Source of the DNA: Tieghemostelium lacteum
Lineage: Eukaryota > Evosea > Eumycetozoa > Dictyosteliales > Raperosteliaceae
Direction: 5' to 3'
NCBI GenBank assembly: GCA_001606155.1
Contig: LODT01000037.1
Span: 682,001 to 746,000, forward strand
DNA: 64,000 bases
Position numbers and translations under genes: made by a program. Below the pieces are notes generated by a model. It was given only the letters and a program-made list of their open reading frames with translations, ran no database searches and was not told where the DNA came from. Position 1 is the stretch's first letter. The number at the start of each line of letters is the position of its first letter. Of this stretch, positions 10,154 to 21,811 are shown in pieces.

Positions 10154-11504
10154 TACTATTACAGGTGTAAGAGGTGATTCTTCAATTTTAGAAGAATAAA
10201 AAGGTGTACTAGGTGGTGATGATGATTCATCTAGGGAGGTTATTGATGAATTTTTAATTCTTCTAATAGTATTATTATTATTATTATTTGATCCAATTAT
10301 CCTATTATCACCTTGTATCAGATTAGGATTTAATACTTTAATTAAAACCACATCACATATTGGTCTATTTTCACTATCATATATCAATGTATGGTTATCA
10401 ATAGTACTGAATACAGATCCATTCTGTTTAAAAAATAAAAGATATTAGATTTCCTATCATTGTATAACTATATAAACTAAAACATACCCTATGTTTATAA
10501 ACTTGAGTCATTTCTACAGTTCCTCTACCTCTTTGAGTACTAAAAACATTCATTGTCTTTTCAATGAGATTTGGGTGAATAATTTGAGTCCAAGGTACAC
10601 CAATGATATCATTTTGAGCATATCCTAAAAGTTTACAAAAACTCAGAGAGGCATTAACTACTATAGGTGGATTTTTGAGAAGATCTATAACAATGAATAC
10701 ATTTTGATAATAATCTAAAACCTCTGTAATATTTCTAGGATATGACAATGCATTATCTTGATGAATATCCACAACACTTCTAGGAAGACTAGAACCATTA
10801 CTATTGGTACTTGCCGAGATATTCACTGTATCATTAGTTGAAAGCATTGCTAATTTGTGTATCAGTGATTCATTAATCCCTTCAAGTCTTTCATTCTTTT
10901 CCTTTAACAATAAAACTTCATCATAAATCTTTTTTTGACCATCTTTTAGATCTTTTAATTCATTTATCAATAAATGTGCTAATTGTAATTGCTGATCATT
11001 CTAATAATACATAGAGCAATAGTTAGTATTCTTTTCTTTTCATCATTTTAAAATTTATCATCTTTTATCTCTCCCTACATTAGATTTAACAATTTCATTT
11101 AAAATACCTCCAGAATTTGATAAAACTTGGTTATTATTAGTTGGTGATAGAGTTTGGTTTGGTTGTTGGTATTGTTGCTGCTGTTGCTGTTGTTGATTTT
11201 GATACTGTTGTTGATACTGTTGTTGAATTTGTGATACATTCTGAGAGTTGTTACTTAGTTGTTGTGTAATCATTCCAGGGTTTTTAAATTGTTTAGTGTC
11301 AGGTATGTCATGTTTTATATTATATTTAACTACTGGTGGTTTAGGTTTACTGTAAACACACATCTGAGGTCTATTCTTTTCTATACATCTTGAACAAGGT
11401 GAGAGTTCATCACAAGGGTACAATTCAGTTTGACACAAGTAACATGAACTCTCTGAAGAGGTTTTTCTTTTTTGTCTAGGTTGAGTGTCAATATTCATAC
11501 TCAT
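9706..11504 (-). CDS. Zn2Cys6 and PAS domain transcription factor, ERT1/AcuK-like
   Basis: Four exons, 11504-11079, 11000-10488, 10423-9860 and 9807-9706, encode 534 residues. Residues 21-49 form a Zn2Cys6 cluster with spacing C-x2-C-x6-C-x5-C-x2-C-x8-C, preceded by a basic RQKRK patch. A PAS domain lies at about 225-305 (VLDYYQNVFIVIDLL, ASLSFCKLLGY). Long Asn and Gln tracts separate these parts. The C-terminus runs FLHPIDDPLAWESIFDGSN. The order cluster-coil-PAS is that of fungal gluconeogenesis regulators ERT1 and AcuK/AcuM; the kinship is inferred. The start is ATG 11504; the open frame upstream lacks an ATG. The last intron, only 52 nt (GTAAAT...CAAG), is needed to reach the conserved C-terminus. 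Confidence 0.75.
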
Positions 11505-11760
11505 TTTAGTTTTTATCACTAATAAACCCTAAATGAGAATAATCTTGGACAAAAACTTGTGTTATAAATACTAATATCTTTAATAAAATTTAAAAAAGAA
11601 AATGAAAAAAATTGATTTTTTCCAAGTTTTTTAAGTTATTCGTGTGGATTTGATAGAAATTTGAAAAGTACAAAATAAACTGATATTAAATTAGATCACA
11701 AAATGACAACATTAAGTTTAATAGATATTTTTGTACAAGGGGAAAATACGAATCTTTATT

Positions 11761-12520
11761 TTATCTTTGGCTTAGGATAAACATATCTTTACCGTAAATT
11801 ATTCTCTTTTCGTAACCCTTGGTTACAGTATTTATCATTGATTTTCCAAGTGCCTCTAATGTTGTAAAACCATTCTGTGACATTAACTTACCAACTGGGA
11901 ATAACCAACCAATATATTTATAGTATTTATTGGTATATCTCAGACCTGGAGTAGCACGTATGAAACCTGGTCTGTACATATAAGTTGATTTAAATTGTGG
12001 TATTTTTGAGATATCATTTTCAGTCTTTCCTTTAACTCTTGCCCAGTGGAACCATGACTTTTCGGTTTCATCAGTACCCATACCAGTTACATAATTAAAA
12101 GTCACTGTTTTATCTGGATTCATTTTAGCAACTGTATTGGCAAAATTCATTGTCAAATCATAGGTTAACTGCTCATACTCTTCTTTAGATTTTCCAGCTG
12201 ATGTAACACCAGCACAGTAAAAGCATGCATTATATCCTGCAAAATCTTTCTCAATCTGTTCTAAATTCATAAAATCTTGATGTACAATTTCTTTAACTTT
12301 AGGATTAACAATACCTGAAGGTCTTCTATTTACTAATAATACACTTTCTACTTGATCACTTAATATACATTCCTATTATTTATATTAATATTAACAAATT
12401 ATAACTCTTTATAAAAAGTAGTATATACTTTAAATTACATACATGTGCAACACCTTCTCCTACCATACCAGTAGCACCAGTTATTATAGCTCTAACTTTA
12501 ATATTATTATTATTTTCCAT
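11761..12520 (-). CDS. NAD(P)-dependent epimerase-like short-chain dehydrogenase
   Basis: Exons 12520-12443 and 12372-11761 (intron GTATGT...AG) give 229 residues. The first exon holds the Rossmann dinucleotide loop TGATGMVGEGV. Later segments NACFYCAGVTSAG, VTFNYVTGMGTDETE, WARVKGKTE and YRPGFI are those of the atypical SDR family of small epimerase-like proteins (YbjT/HTATIP2 type). YVTGMGTD with the following WARVKGKTE replaces the classical YxxxK motif, so the catalytic residues are uncertain, as in other members. It is probably a soluble cytosolic enzyme; the substrate is unknown. Confidence 0.8.
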
Positions 12521-12720
12521 ATATTGAATAGTTTAATTGAATTGAATGAATTGAGTTTAAATTAAATAATTTGTAAATTTAAATAGATTTTTTTTTTCAG
12601 AAGGTGGGTTTAAAAATCCTTTACATTCTAGAATAATATTTAGGTGTCATTTTGTGAATCAGAATATTGCAATTTGTAGGTCATCGATGTTATTTTTATT
12701 AATTTTAGTTTAAGTAAAAC

Positions 12721-13593
12721 CTAAAGTTGGTCATAGTATAATGACTTTACGTTGTCAACTGAAATTTCTATGGAAAACGAAAATGGTGTCAATAGAGATA
12801 GGTCTTCTTCAGGTAGACATATAATAGTGGAGATATTATCATAAACTGGATAAAGACATTCCATCTCTTGTCTATTTAGATTTAAAATAATTTTACACGG
12901 TTCGCCAAATGATTGACCAGTCAATATCAAATTATTATATTTATGATTGTATTTGATATCTGTGATAGCTGGAGGTGCATATGAGAATGTACGATTGGAG
13001 AAATTCAATGTATTATCTATTTGTAGTGGTTTATTTCCTCCTGTACCTGGTGGTACTTCACATACTATATAATCACCATTTTTAGAAACTTCAAGTAATA
13101 TACATCCATTCTTTACATTATCAATCTTAATAATATACTCTTCTGGTTTAAAAAATCTACCAAATATAGTTAGATTTCCACCAGATGTTAGAGTATCAGT
13201 AGACAAATCTAAAATTATTGGTACAATTTCTAATCTACTATGTTGAGTACTTTTAATACCATTAACATAAACATTGACTTTTGAGGATACTGGATTTGTT
13301 GGTAATTGAAATTTAATTAAATAAGGTAACACTGATAATATTTTTACTTTAGTGTTACCAAATACTACTTCAACTTTATCTTTATGTATACCAAAGTTTT
13401 CACCTAAAATCACAGCTGTTACATCACCAGATTTTTTTAAGTTTTCAGAACTTATAAAAACATCCCTAACAATTGGTGGTTGTATTATAATATTATTTAT
13501 ATTATTATCAATTCCAATTCTTTTTTTAATTTTAATTGCATAACTAAAATTTAATATTATTAAAAAAACTAGTAAATAGTATAATTTGTTCAT
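12721..13593 (-). CDS. Secreted IPT/TIG-domain protein
   Basis: The 290-residue product starts with a clear signal peptide (residues 1-19, LYYLLVFLIILNFSYA). Three immunoglobulin-like IPT/TIG repeats follow: one around 40-125 (GDVTAVILGENFG), one around 127-208 (SGGNLTIFGRFF) and a third from about 208 (LILTGQSFGEPCKI). Such repeats are typical of dictyostelid surface and secreted adhesion proteins. No C-terminal membrane helix or GPI signal is seen, so it is probably released. Several N-x-S/T sites suit an exported glycoprotein. It is a single-exon gene and its ligand is unknown. Confidence 0.72.
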   Translation of the reverse strand: MNKLYYLLVFLIILNFSYAIKIKKRIGIDNNINNIIIQPPIVRDVFISSENLKKSGDVTAVILGENFGIHKDKVEVVFGNTKVKILSVLPYLIKFQLPTNPVSSKVNVYVNGIKSTQHSRLEIVPIILDLSTDTLTSGGNLTIFGRFFKPEEYIIKIDNVKNGCILLEVSKNGDYIVCEVPPGTGGNKPLQIDNTLNFSNRTFSYAPPAITDIKYNHKYNNLILTGQSFGEPCKIILNLNRQEMECLYPVYDNISTIICLPEEDLSLLTPFSFSIEISVDNVKSLYYDQL

Positions 13594-13812
13594 TCTGATA
13601 ATAAAAGTGAATTAATTTAAAAATGTTAAAGTTAATATTTTATAATTTTAACACACTTTTATTAATAAAGTTAAAAACACAAACCCACATTGATTTACCC
13701 TTTTATTGGATGAAATTTATCATCAAAAAATACATATATTGGGTGGTTAAAAATTGAAATTTGATTTAGTTATACAAAATGTTATGAAAAAGGAGTTTTA
13801 TTATTATTATGA

Positions 13813-15775
13813 TTATTGGAATTCAGTTAATTTTTGTTGAAGTAAAGCATTTTTAGAGCATTCTTCTTCAAATTCTTTTGTTAGCTTATAATAGTTTCTT
13901 TCTTGATCCAAAAGATTAACATATTGATCTTGTAGTCTATCAGCCTGTTGTTTCTCTTGATTCCATTTAGAAGTAGATTTATCTAGAGCATCTTGAATAC
14001 TTGTAATTATATTTTCCATATTTTTGATAAAAGTTTCCTTATTTACCTTACTGGACATTGAAATGTCATATTTTGACTGAATGGTATTGAGAATAGATAG
14101 TTCATTCTCAAGTAGAGCCTTTTTATCAGAGCTTGTGTTATAGGTACTGTAATACTGTCTAGTTTCAATCAATTTAGCATCTGATTGTTCAGAGAGTTCA
14201 ATAAACTGTCTTTGATATTGCATCAACTCAGCACGAGATGGTAACTCATCTAGATATCTTTCAATCAAAGATATATCTCTGTTCTTTTTGTTTAGTAGCA
14301 TTTTAAGTTTCTTTAATTTCACTAGGTTGCTTTCAAATGCCTGATTGATCTTTTCTTGATATTCCTGATCTTCAGGATCCTCGATTTGTTCGTCTTTTAA
14401 TAACTCCTCAATCTTTGCTTTATACTCCAACATTTGTTTCTTACAACTCTGTTTAAACATGGTTTCTTGAGCTACAAGAGTCTCATTAAGTAAAACTAGG
14501 GAACGTAGTGCCTGTAGTTGTTTAGTGTTCTCTGGTGTCTCTAGTGCATCTAATTTCTCAGTCTCTGTGATAATTCTCTCATTGAATGCTGATTTCTTTG
14601 CTACTAGTGTTTGAAGATCTTCCAATTCTTTTTCTCTCTCCAAATACTCTTTTTTAATTTCCTTTAACTGTGCTATTTTTCCTTGAATTTGTTTTTCTAA
14701 AGCTGAAAGCTTTTGTTGGTGAATTTTCTCACCGTAGGCTTTGGCAGACATTTGGTTGATCTCCATATCACCATATTTCTCTGAGAGATCACGAATCTCA
14801 TCGGATTGTAAATATGATTTCAATACACCTCCACTGACTTTACCTTGACCTGCATTTCCTTCAATACCTTTCATTGATTTCATCATTTGATCAATTCTCT
14901 TTTCCTCTTCTTCCTCTGCGGTCTGGTGTTTTTGAGATGACTGATTTCCACCTCCAAGTTGTTGTTCAAGTTTTCTAGCAGCCTCTGATTTCTCAGTTGT
15001 TGCAGTAGCATTCAAACGTGATGCTCTATTAAGTTTACCATATTCCAATAGTGTATGAGATGGTGTTGATGCAGTACCAGTTCTCTTGAATTTTCTATTT
15101 GGTTTATATCTATTCTCTACAGATTCTACAAAACTACAACTAACATTTAAAGTCTCTTTAAATTCAATATCATAAGGTGACTGATAGTCCTTATTAAACA
15201 TTGACTCTGAATAGAGTCTCAATAAATCACCAGTCTCCTCTCTTGTCTCTATAACCTTTGCAATCAACCATCTTATAATTGGGAATAAATTTATATAATT
15301 AAGACCTTGAATTTGTTGTGCCTGTAAAGGGAATGGACATTTCATTCTATTCAATGCTTTAATTAACTCTTCTGATAATGAACTGTATATTACATTTAAA
15401 ATCAATATATATATATTTAAAAATAAACTATTATCTTATGTAATCATACATTTTCTGTTTAATATTTGCATTTTCTTGAAAGAAAAGATCAACATCAACA
15501 TCAACATTACTAGCAGTAATAGACCATGCCATACCACCAACTACTTTATCGAATGGTGAAAGTCCTGAAATACGTGCTCTAAAATAACCACCAGTTACTA
15601 ATAATTCTATAATCTCTTGATATTTCTGTTCAGATTCAGTATCAATCATCTGTGATATCTCACCATCTCTGGCATTGGCAATTTTACCTGGTGTAATTGT
15701 ACCTCTTTTTGTAAAACTACTGAGATCAGATGATGATGTTTCACCTTCAAAAAATATGTTTTTAAAAGAAGTCAT
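13813..15775 (-). CDS. ccdc93: CCDC93, Commander/CCC complex subunit
   Basis: CCDC93 works with CCDC22 and COMMD proteins on endosomes to recycle membrane cargo. Exons 15775-15450 and 15382-13813 (intron GTATGA...ACAG, phase 2) give 631 residues, the length I recall for the human protein. The N-terminal NDC80-like domain has [25 protein letters not shown] split over two near-identical blocks to human CCDC93, then [24 protein letters not shown] across the splice and [15 protein letters not shown]. From about residue 230 the protein is long coiled coil. The first ATG in frame is at 15775. It is divergent from the zinc-knuckle/vWA gene. Confidence 0.9.
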
Positions 15776-15984
15776 TTCTTTTGTTGGTGAAACTTTCAAT
15801 GTTTAAATTATTTAAAGTTTATAATTATGATTTTTGAAATTAAAAAAAAATTCTAAAGAAAAATCATTGTGAATAATAATTCAAGATATTCACTATCATT
15901 TATTTATTGTTATCATATAATTTAGCTTTTTCAACAATATTATCTAATTTAAACATGAATAACTAAAAATTTTCGTAGGACCTA

Positions 15985-16033
15985 AAAAAAGAATATAATT
16001 CATATATATCCCATTTTAATTATATTCTTTTTT
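15985..16033. repeat. 16-bp perfect inverted repeat
   Basis: The arms AAAAAAGAATATAATT at 15985-16000 and AATTATATTCTTTTTT at 16018-16033 are exact reverse complements with a 17-nt loop. The composition is almost all A/T, so chance is not excluded. The position midway between two divergent genes and the T-rich arm are compatible with a terminator-like or cruciform element. Confidence 0.6.
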
Positions 16034-16110
16034 ATTAATATAATTTCTCAATTATCTACGTCTAAGTTAAGATAAAAAAATAACCCAGAAATAAAAATTA
16101 ATACTTGAAA

Positions 16111-16126
16111 AAATAAGATCTTATTT
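16111..16126. repeat. 16-bp palindrome AAATAAGATCTTATTT
   Basis: A perfect palindrome, so a possible site for a dimeric DNA-binding protein, about 180 nt upstream of the vWA gene start. A role is inference only. Confidence 0.5.
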
Positions 16127-16237
16127 CTTTTGTTTTTCCTAGGATCAAAAACTGTTAAAATAATATAAAAATGATCAAAAAATATTTTTTTTTATACATC
16201 ATATTTAAAAATAGAATTAATAATTAATTTTAAAAAT

Positions 16238-16306
16238 AGTAGAGAAGAAGAAGAAGGTAGTAGAAGTAGAGAAGTAGTCGAAGTTAGTAGTAGTAGTAGT
16301 AGTAGA
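16238..16306 (+). repeat. Purine-rich GAA/GTA triplet run before a start codon
   Basis: AGAAG and AGTAGT triplet repeats run up to the ATG at 16308, ending in six TAG units. They probably form part of the 5' untranslated leader. In this frame they are not coding because TAG is a stop. Confidence 0.6.
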
Positions 16307-16307
16307 A

Positions 16308-17177
16308 ATGTCACACTCAAATAAATGTTTTAACTGTGGTTTTGGAGGTCATAAAAAATCTGAATGTAAAAATTTACCATTAATGAAACCAGTTCATAAC
16401 ACTTTAATTAGATGTTATGATTGCAATGAAATGGTAAAAGAGATTTTACCTCACAAAAGAGTTTGTCCAAAAAGAGCTGGAGTTGCTAGTAGTTTAGTAA
16501 CAACTTCACTTCCAGTTGTTGGTGCAGTTGTATTTGACCCATCTGGTATTACCCACATTGATGGTAGTAGTGCTGCAACCACTACAACAACCACAACAAC
16601 TACAACAGTTACAGTAGTTGATAAACAACATGAAGAACAACAATACCAAGATGTGTATTATCTAATTGATGTTAGCTCTTCTATGAGTGGTCCAAGACTC
16701 AGACAAGCCAAGGAAGCAGCTAGTGATTTGATTTCACACATGAATCCTAAAGATAGAATGGCAATCATCACTTTTGATGAATCTGCCTATTTTAAATTAA
16801 AACCAAGACCAGTTGAAGAAATTCAGAGAAATGGTGAATTACCAGGTATTCTCGATAGAATATTCGCCAAGGGTTCAACTGCAATTTGGGATTCCATTTG
16901 TTTAGCAGTTTCTCAAGTCAGAGATAAATCCAAAAGAACTCAAATCATTGTATTAACTGATGGTGAGGATAATGCATCAAAATACACCCACAAGAATTGT
17001 CTAGATATGTTAGAGAACTTTCCAGCTATATCATTGAATATTCTCCACATTAATGGTAAATCAAATCCTCAATACCAAGAGATTTGTGACAAATTTAAAG
17101 GTGTCTATAAAATCATTTCTGAAATGGAGATTGTAAAAGAAATACAAATTATCTATAAAATTCAATATTTCAAATAA
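16308..17177 (+). CDS. Zinc-knuckle and vWA domain protein
   Basis: A single-exon gene for 289 residues. It begins with a CCHC zinc knuckle, C7-x2-C10-x4-H15-x4-C20, followed by a second probable zinc site, Cys36-x2-Cys39 with His49 and Cys53 (LPHKRVCP), like small UBZ-type fingers. After a poly-Thr linker a vWA domain fills residues about 112-289, with an intact metal site DVSSS (Asp121, Ser123, Ser125), GSTAIWDSI and LTDGEDN. Zinc knuckles usually contact RNA or single-stranded DNA and vWA domains bind proteins, so an adaptor role is likely; the partners are unknown. The C-terminus ends within the last vWA helix. Confidence 0.8.
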   Translation: MSHSNKCFNCGFGGHKKSECKNLPLMKPVHNTLIRCYDCNEMVKEILPHKRVCPKRAGVASSLVTTSLPVVGAVVFDPSGITHIDGSSAATTTTTTTTTTVTVVDKQHEEQQYQDVYYLIDVSSSMSGPRLRQAKEAASDLISHMNPKDRMAIITFDESAYFKLKPRPVEEIQRNGELPGILDRIFAKGSTAIWDSICLAVSQVRDKSKRTQIIVLTDGEDNASKYTHKNCLDMLENFPAISLNILHINGKSNPQYQEICDKFKGVYKIISEMEIVKEIQIIYKIQYFK

Positions 17178-17339
17178 TCAGTTAATCCAAACAATCAAAT
17201 TTAAATAAACATTGATTTAACATATTCAAGTAATCACATTTTTCATTGTTTTTATTATTAAAAAACAGTGTGGTAATAGTAGAGTATATTCTAAATTATT
17301 ATTTGTTTATTTTTAATTTAAATTATCAATAAATTTTTG

Positions 17340-20300
17340 CTATTCATCATTGTATTTCAATTCATCATCTACAACTGGATTTCCATTCAAGAAATTTTGA
17401 ATATCATTTGAATTGGTTTTAATCCATGCAATATTATTCTTGATGGCTTCAATGGTATTTTTAATAGTAGATGATGGTAGTAATGTCATTTTATCTTTAA
17501 AGAAAGCTTCATATTCATTTAACAAACCTTCACTATTGAAATTATTACCAATAATTTGATAATATTTTGCTAAATCTGCTGGTAAAAGTTTACTATAAAA
17601 GTACAATGATTATTAATACATATATTCTAATAAACAGTTTTAGTAAAAAAACATACTCTTTAAAATAATGGAAATTATCTCTCATAAATCTCCATGTTTT
17701 ATCAATAGCATATGGATTATAGGATAACTGTGAAATTAAATCACCAAAATCCTGGAATCTTACTTCATTCTAAATTGATATGAAAGTGATTAATACAATA
17801 TAATATTAGTAAATTTCTTTGTCAAAAACTTACATTTAATAACATATTTAAAGATCTATAGATTAAATAGATTGTTTTTGGATTACCAAGTGCTCTAAGA
17901 GCATCAATTCTTTCATTGATAGAATTAGTTGATTTATATCTTTTATAAACCCAATTATATTCTTCTTCACCACCATTCTTTACAATTGATCTATACATGG
18001 CACCTCTAAGTTCATTTTGAATTAATGATACATTATCACGACACAATAACCAAATTTGGTAGAGTTGAGTTATAATTTGTTGATTATTATAAGTTGCTGC
18101 TGTTGCGACTGTAATCTTTTGAAGACTTGCCATGTTATAGGTAAGATTATGATTATTATTATCAATAGGTACATTATTAACTAGACCCTGTTGAATTATA
18201 TTTTGTATGTAATTTTCATACAATTGATAGTATTCCTCAGCATAGACACGATCAGTGAAATAATTTAGACCCTTGATAACAGTCTTCCAAATCACTGGAT
18301 TATCTTCAAATTTCTCTCTTAGATAATCCAAAGAAGTTAAAATTCTTGATGGTTTCAATAGACCAGCTTGAACAAAGTGGAAAGAGTCATCTATAAATGT
18401 CAATTTACCCAGTGGAGAAACTTTGGTATTGTTAGCTTTGAGATTCTGAATAATCAAGTCATAAAGATAATGACTGTATTGAGTACGATAGAACCCCTTT
18501 CCCATAGGATTAAGTAACATTAAATCATGACATTGTGGTTGAATATTCATATGATAGGTTTTAGTTGAGAATAAGGTATTGTTATTTACCAAACCACACT
18601 GAGTTTGATAGGTAAGTGGAACATACCAATTGTAACTTGGAGGACTGTTAGATTCATCAGATTCAATAAATCTTTGTTGAGTAATGACATATTGAGATTG
18701 AATAGTGGTAATGGAGAGATATGGAAACCCAGGTTCAGAAGTCCAATTCTTCATAATCAAAGCAATATTCAAATCTTTTACTGGTTTGACAGCTTTATAT
18801 AAACTATCCCATAAATCAGCAGTTGCAGCATTACTATAAGAATACTTGGTGAGATAGTTATGAATTCCAATTTGGAAGTAATCCACACCGTTGACTTGCA
18901 TAAGAGATTCTAACATGCTGATTATAGATGCACCTTTATCATAGGTAATCGAATCAAATGCACCTTCAATATCCACTGGATTAGTGAAATTATTACTAAT
19001 TGGATGAGTTGTAATCTGACCATCCATCTTCATACCAGTTTGCTTAATCTCATAGATGAAATCAAAATTACTGTTAAACTCTGAAATGATTGCTGACATT
19101 GCTTTAAATGACATAAAAGTTGAGAAACCTTCATTCAACCATAAATCAGTCCACCATACCATAGTAGTCAAATCACCAAACCATTGATGAGCAATCTCAT
19201 GTGCAACAACTTCAGCTACACGTGCCTTGTTATCTACATCTGCAATTTGAGGATCATAGAGTAAATCAGTTTGTCTAAATGTTATACAACCCCAATTCTC
19301 CATGGCACCAGCTGCAAAATCTGGAATAGCAACCAAATCCATCTTTGGAAGTGGATATGCAATACCAAAGTACTTTATATAAAACAGTGTACTATTCTTT
19401 GCAATCTCCAAAGCATATTGAGCAGAATCCATTAGATAAGGTGCAGACCATACTCTAAATGTTATAGGTGACTTTTGAATACCATTCTTATCACCATTGA
19501 CAGTCAACTCAATGTGATCAAATTGATGAACAATCATACACACCAGATAACTACTCATAACAGGTGTAGTTTCAAATTTTACCAATTTTCTATTCATTAA
19601 TAGATCCTGACTGGAACGTTCTGGCATATTAGATAGAGCTGTATAGTTTTGGTCAATGTTTAACCAAATTGTCCAATTGGCCTTCAATTGTGGTTCATCA
19701 AAACATGGCATTGCAGCACGAGCATCAGTTGGTTCAAATTGAGTAATTGCCAACCATTTAGTTTCATTTTCATATGAATAATGTGATCTATACAATCCTC
19801 TTAAACTATCTGTCAAATTGGCATGATATGCAATTTTAAGATTAAAATATTGATTTCCATCCTAAATAGGAACCAAATTAAAAACACAGTAAAAATTAAA
19901 ATATATATATAAATAAAAGAGAGAAAGAGAGAAAGAGAGAGAGAGAGAGTAGAGAGTAGAGAATAGAATTAATGATATGATTGATTTACAATAGAAAATA
20001 AAATGAGTAATGAAATTATAATAATGATGGATTGTGAGTAGTGGTGATGATATTAGACATACATTGATTAATTGTGGTAAACGTTTAAAATAAATAATAT
20101 TATAGGAGTTATTGGTATCATAAATAATCTTGTCTGGAATTAATATCTCTTGGTTATATGATAAATCTGTAGATCTTGGATATGATTGATAATCTGCCAA
20201 TTGAATAGGTTGTAATTCCACTGTATCAATTTTTAAATTCTCTGAATGAATTACTATAAAATTATCATCTTTTGTAATATTTAAAGTAATTACATTGGTT

Positions 20301-20784
20301 CCATTAAATGTAAATGCATTTAAATCCACATTAACATTTAATAAATACTGTATTGGTGTTATCCAAGTTGGTAATCTATTATTTGTAAAAACAAATGGTT
20401 GACCTTGTTGTTCTACTGGTTCTATTAATATAGTTGTTTTCAAATATTAGAAATTATGCTACCAATTATAATAATAATAAAAAAAAACAACAAACCTCTA
20501 GATTTAGTTTCAGTTGAAATAACAATAGTAAATGTAATAACAGAGATTGCCATAATTAATAGTAATACACTCTTTCTGGTATTGGTTGCTGTGAGTGTAT
20601 GTAATAGATTTCGAAATCTATTTTTTAGAGAACTCCTACTCATACCTTGTGAGTAGTCAAAATCCTCATCTGCTGATTTAAACTTTTTCTTGTATTCTTT
20701 ACTTTCGTGTAATTCCTCTTCAGCATTTTCATTGATATCCACTTCCTCTAAATCTTTTAACTGTATATGATTAATATTCCTCAT
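17340..20784 (-). CDS. M1-family membrane aminopeptidase
   Basis: Five exons, 20784-20496, 20421-20063, 19861-17834, 17769-17657 and 17592-17340, encode 1013 residues, in the normal range for animal aminopeptidase N/A. A 70-residue acidic cytoplasmic tail and one membrane helix (about 72-90, SVLLLIMAISVITFTIVIS) mark a type II membrane protein. The luminal or extracellular part has the exopeptidase motif GAMEN at 401-405, the zinc motif HEIAH at 437-441 and the third zinc ligand Glu460 in LNEGF. All catalytic residues are present, so it should remove N-terminal residues from peptides. The first intron starts GTTTGT, unlike the others; the second holds an AG microsatellite. ERAP1-like C-terminal helices complete the protein. 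Confidence 0.9.
19917..19967. repeat. (GA)n microsatellite inside an intron
   Basis: A purine run of GAGAAAGAGAG units, 51 nt long, lies inside the second intron of the aminopeptidase gene, so it appears as a pyrimidine run in the transcript. It may vary in length between strains. Confidence 0.8.
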
Positions 20785-21811
20785 TCATCAAAATATAATA
20801 TCAACCTTATCCTTTATCTAGGTTGACTTGAAGATTACTGATGATGTGAGATAGTGTATGTGTGTGAGGTGGTAGAAGGTGAAAAACGGTGGTGGTGGAA
20901 ATGTGTTACTATAATATATTGTTACTCAATTACGTAATAATACTAAAAACTTATCTGGGCCTATTAAATAAATATAAATATAAATAGGAGTCTATAATAT
21001 AAATTTTAGAAATGAAAGTGGGAAATACACTAATTAACTAAATTTTAAAACCAAATTGATCTTTATGTGAGACAATTGCAAGAGTATTGCTTTTTAAAAA
21101 AAATTTTTTAAAAAACAAACTAACAAATCAAACTACTAAATCTAATAAATTAAAAATTAAAGAAACAGAAACAGAAATAATACAGCAATCTGACAGAATT
21201 AAATTTAAATTTTATATAAAACAACAACAAATTTTAGAGATATACATTAAAAAAACAAACTAACAAACATATTAAAAAAAAAAAAAAGTATATAAAGTAT
21301 TATTTGTTTCTGAATATGGTGAGTGAGTGAATTAGTGTTAGCGTGTATAGTGCTTCATAAATTGTTAAAAAAAATATTGATATCAAAGTAATGAAAAATA
21401 AGACTGTCAATTTGTGAATTTATATATCTAAATATATATAACCCTTGGAGATATTGAGTAATTAAAATTTTTCAATCTAGATAAAAACCACCCAAAAATA
21501 TATATTTTATTTATACGAATACTATAGTATAATCAACACTTTTTGGTACTACTAATAGTGATAAAGGGGTATGTTATATATAATACCAATTATTTTATAT
21601 ATTTTTTGTGATTCTACAATATGTAAATATTACGATAAATCACTAACCCTCATATTAAATTTGACTACATTGCTGTTTTATGTGTGTTGTCCTCCCTTAT
21701 AAAAGAGATATTCTAAAAATAGATTTCCACTATACTCATCAAAAACAGCAACAACAAAAAACAGTCATTATTAGTATACTTAATCCTAAAAGATTAATTA
21801 TTTAAATCCAA
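20785..21811. other. Intergenic spacer
   Basis: About 1 kb upstream of the aminopeptidase gene and downstream of the repeat-nuclease gene. It is AT-rich, with a GT-rich purine stretch near 20855-20905 (GTGTGTGAGGTGG...GGTGGTGGTGG) that could be a promoter element of the aminopeptidase, and the direct repeat AAACAAACTAACAAA near 21113 and 21254. No ORF was seen. Confidence 0.4.

Larger units (their letters stand above)
15776..16307. other. Divergent spacer rich in palindromes
   Basis: A 532-nt spacer between the CCDC93 start and the vWA gene start. It holds an inverted repeat, a 16-bp palindrome and a purine-rich triplet run, listed separately. No ORF was seen. Confidence 0.5.

Noticed and set aside
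18605-18802. Plus-strand ORF inside the aminopeptidase gene
   Set aside because: It is fully covered by the conserved M1 coding frame on the other strand.
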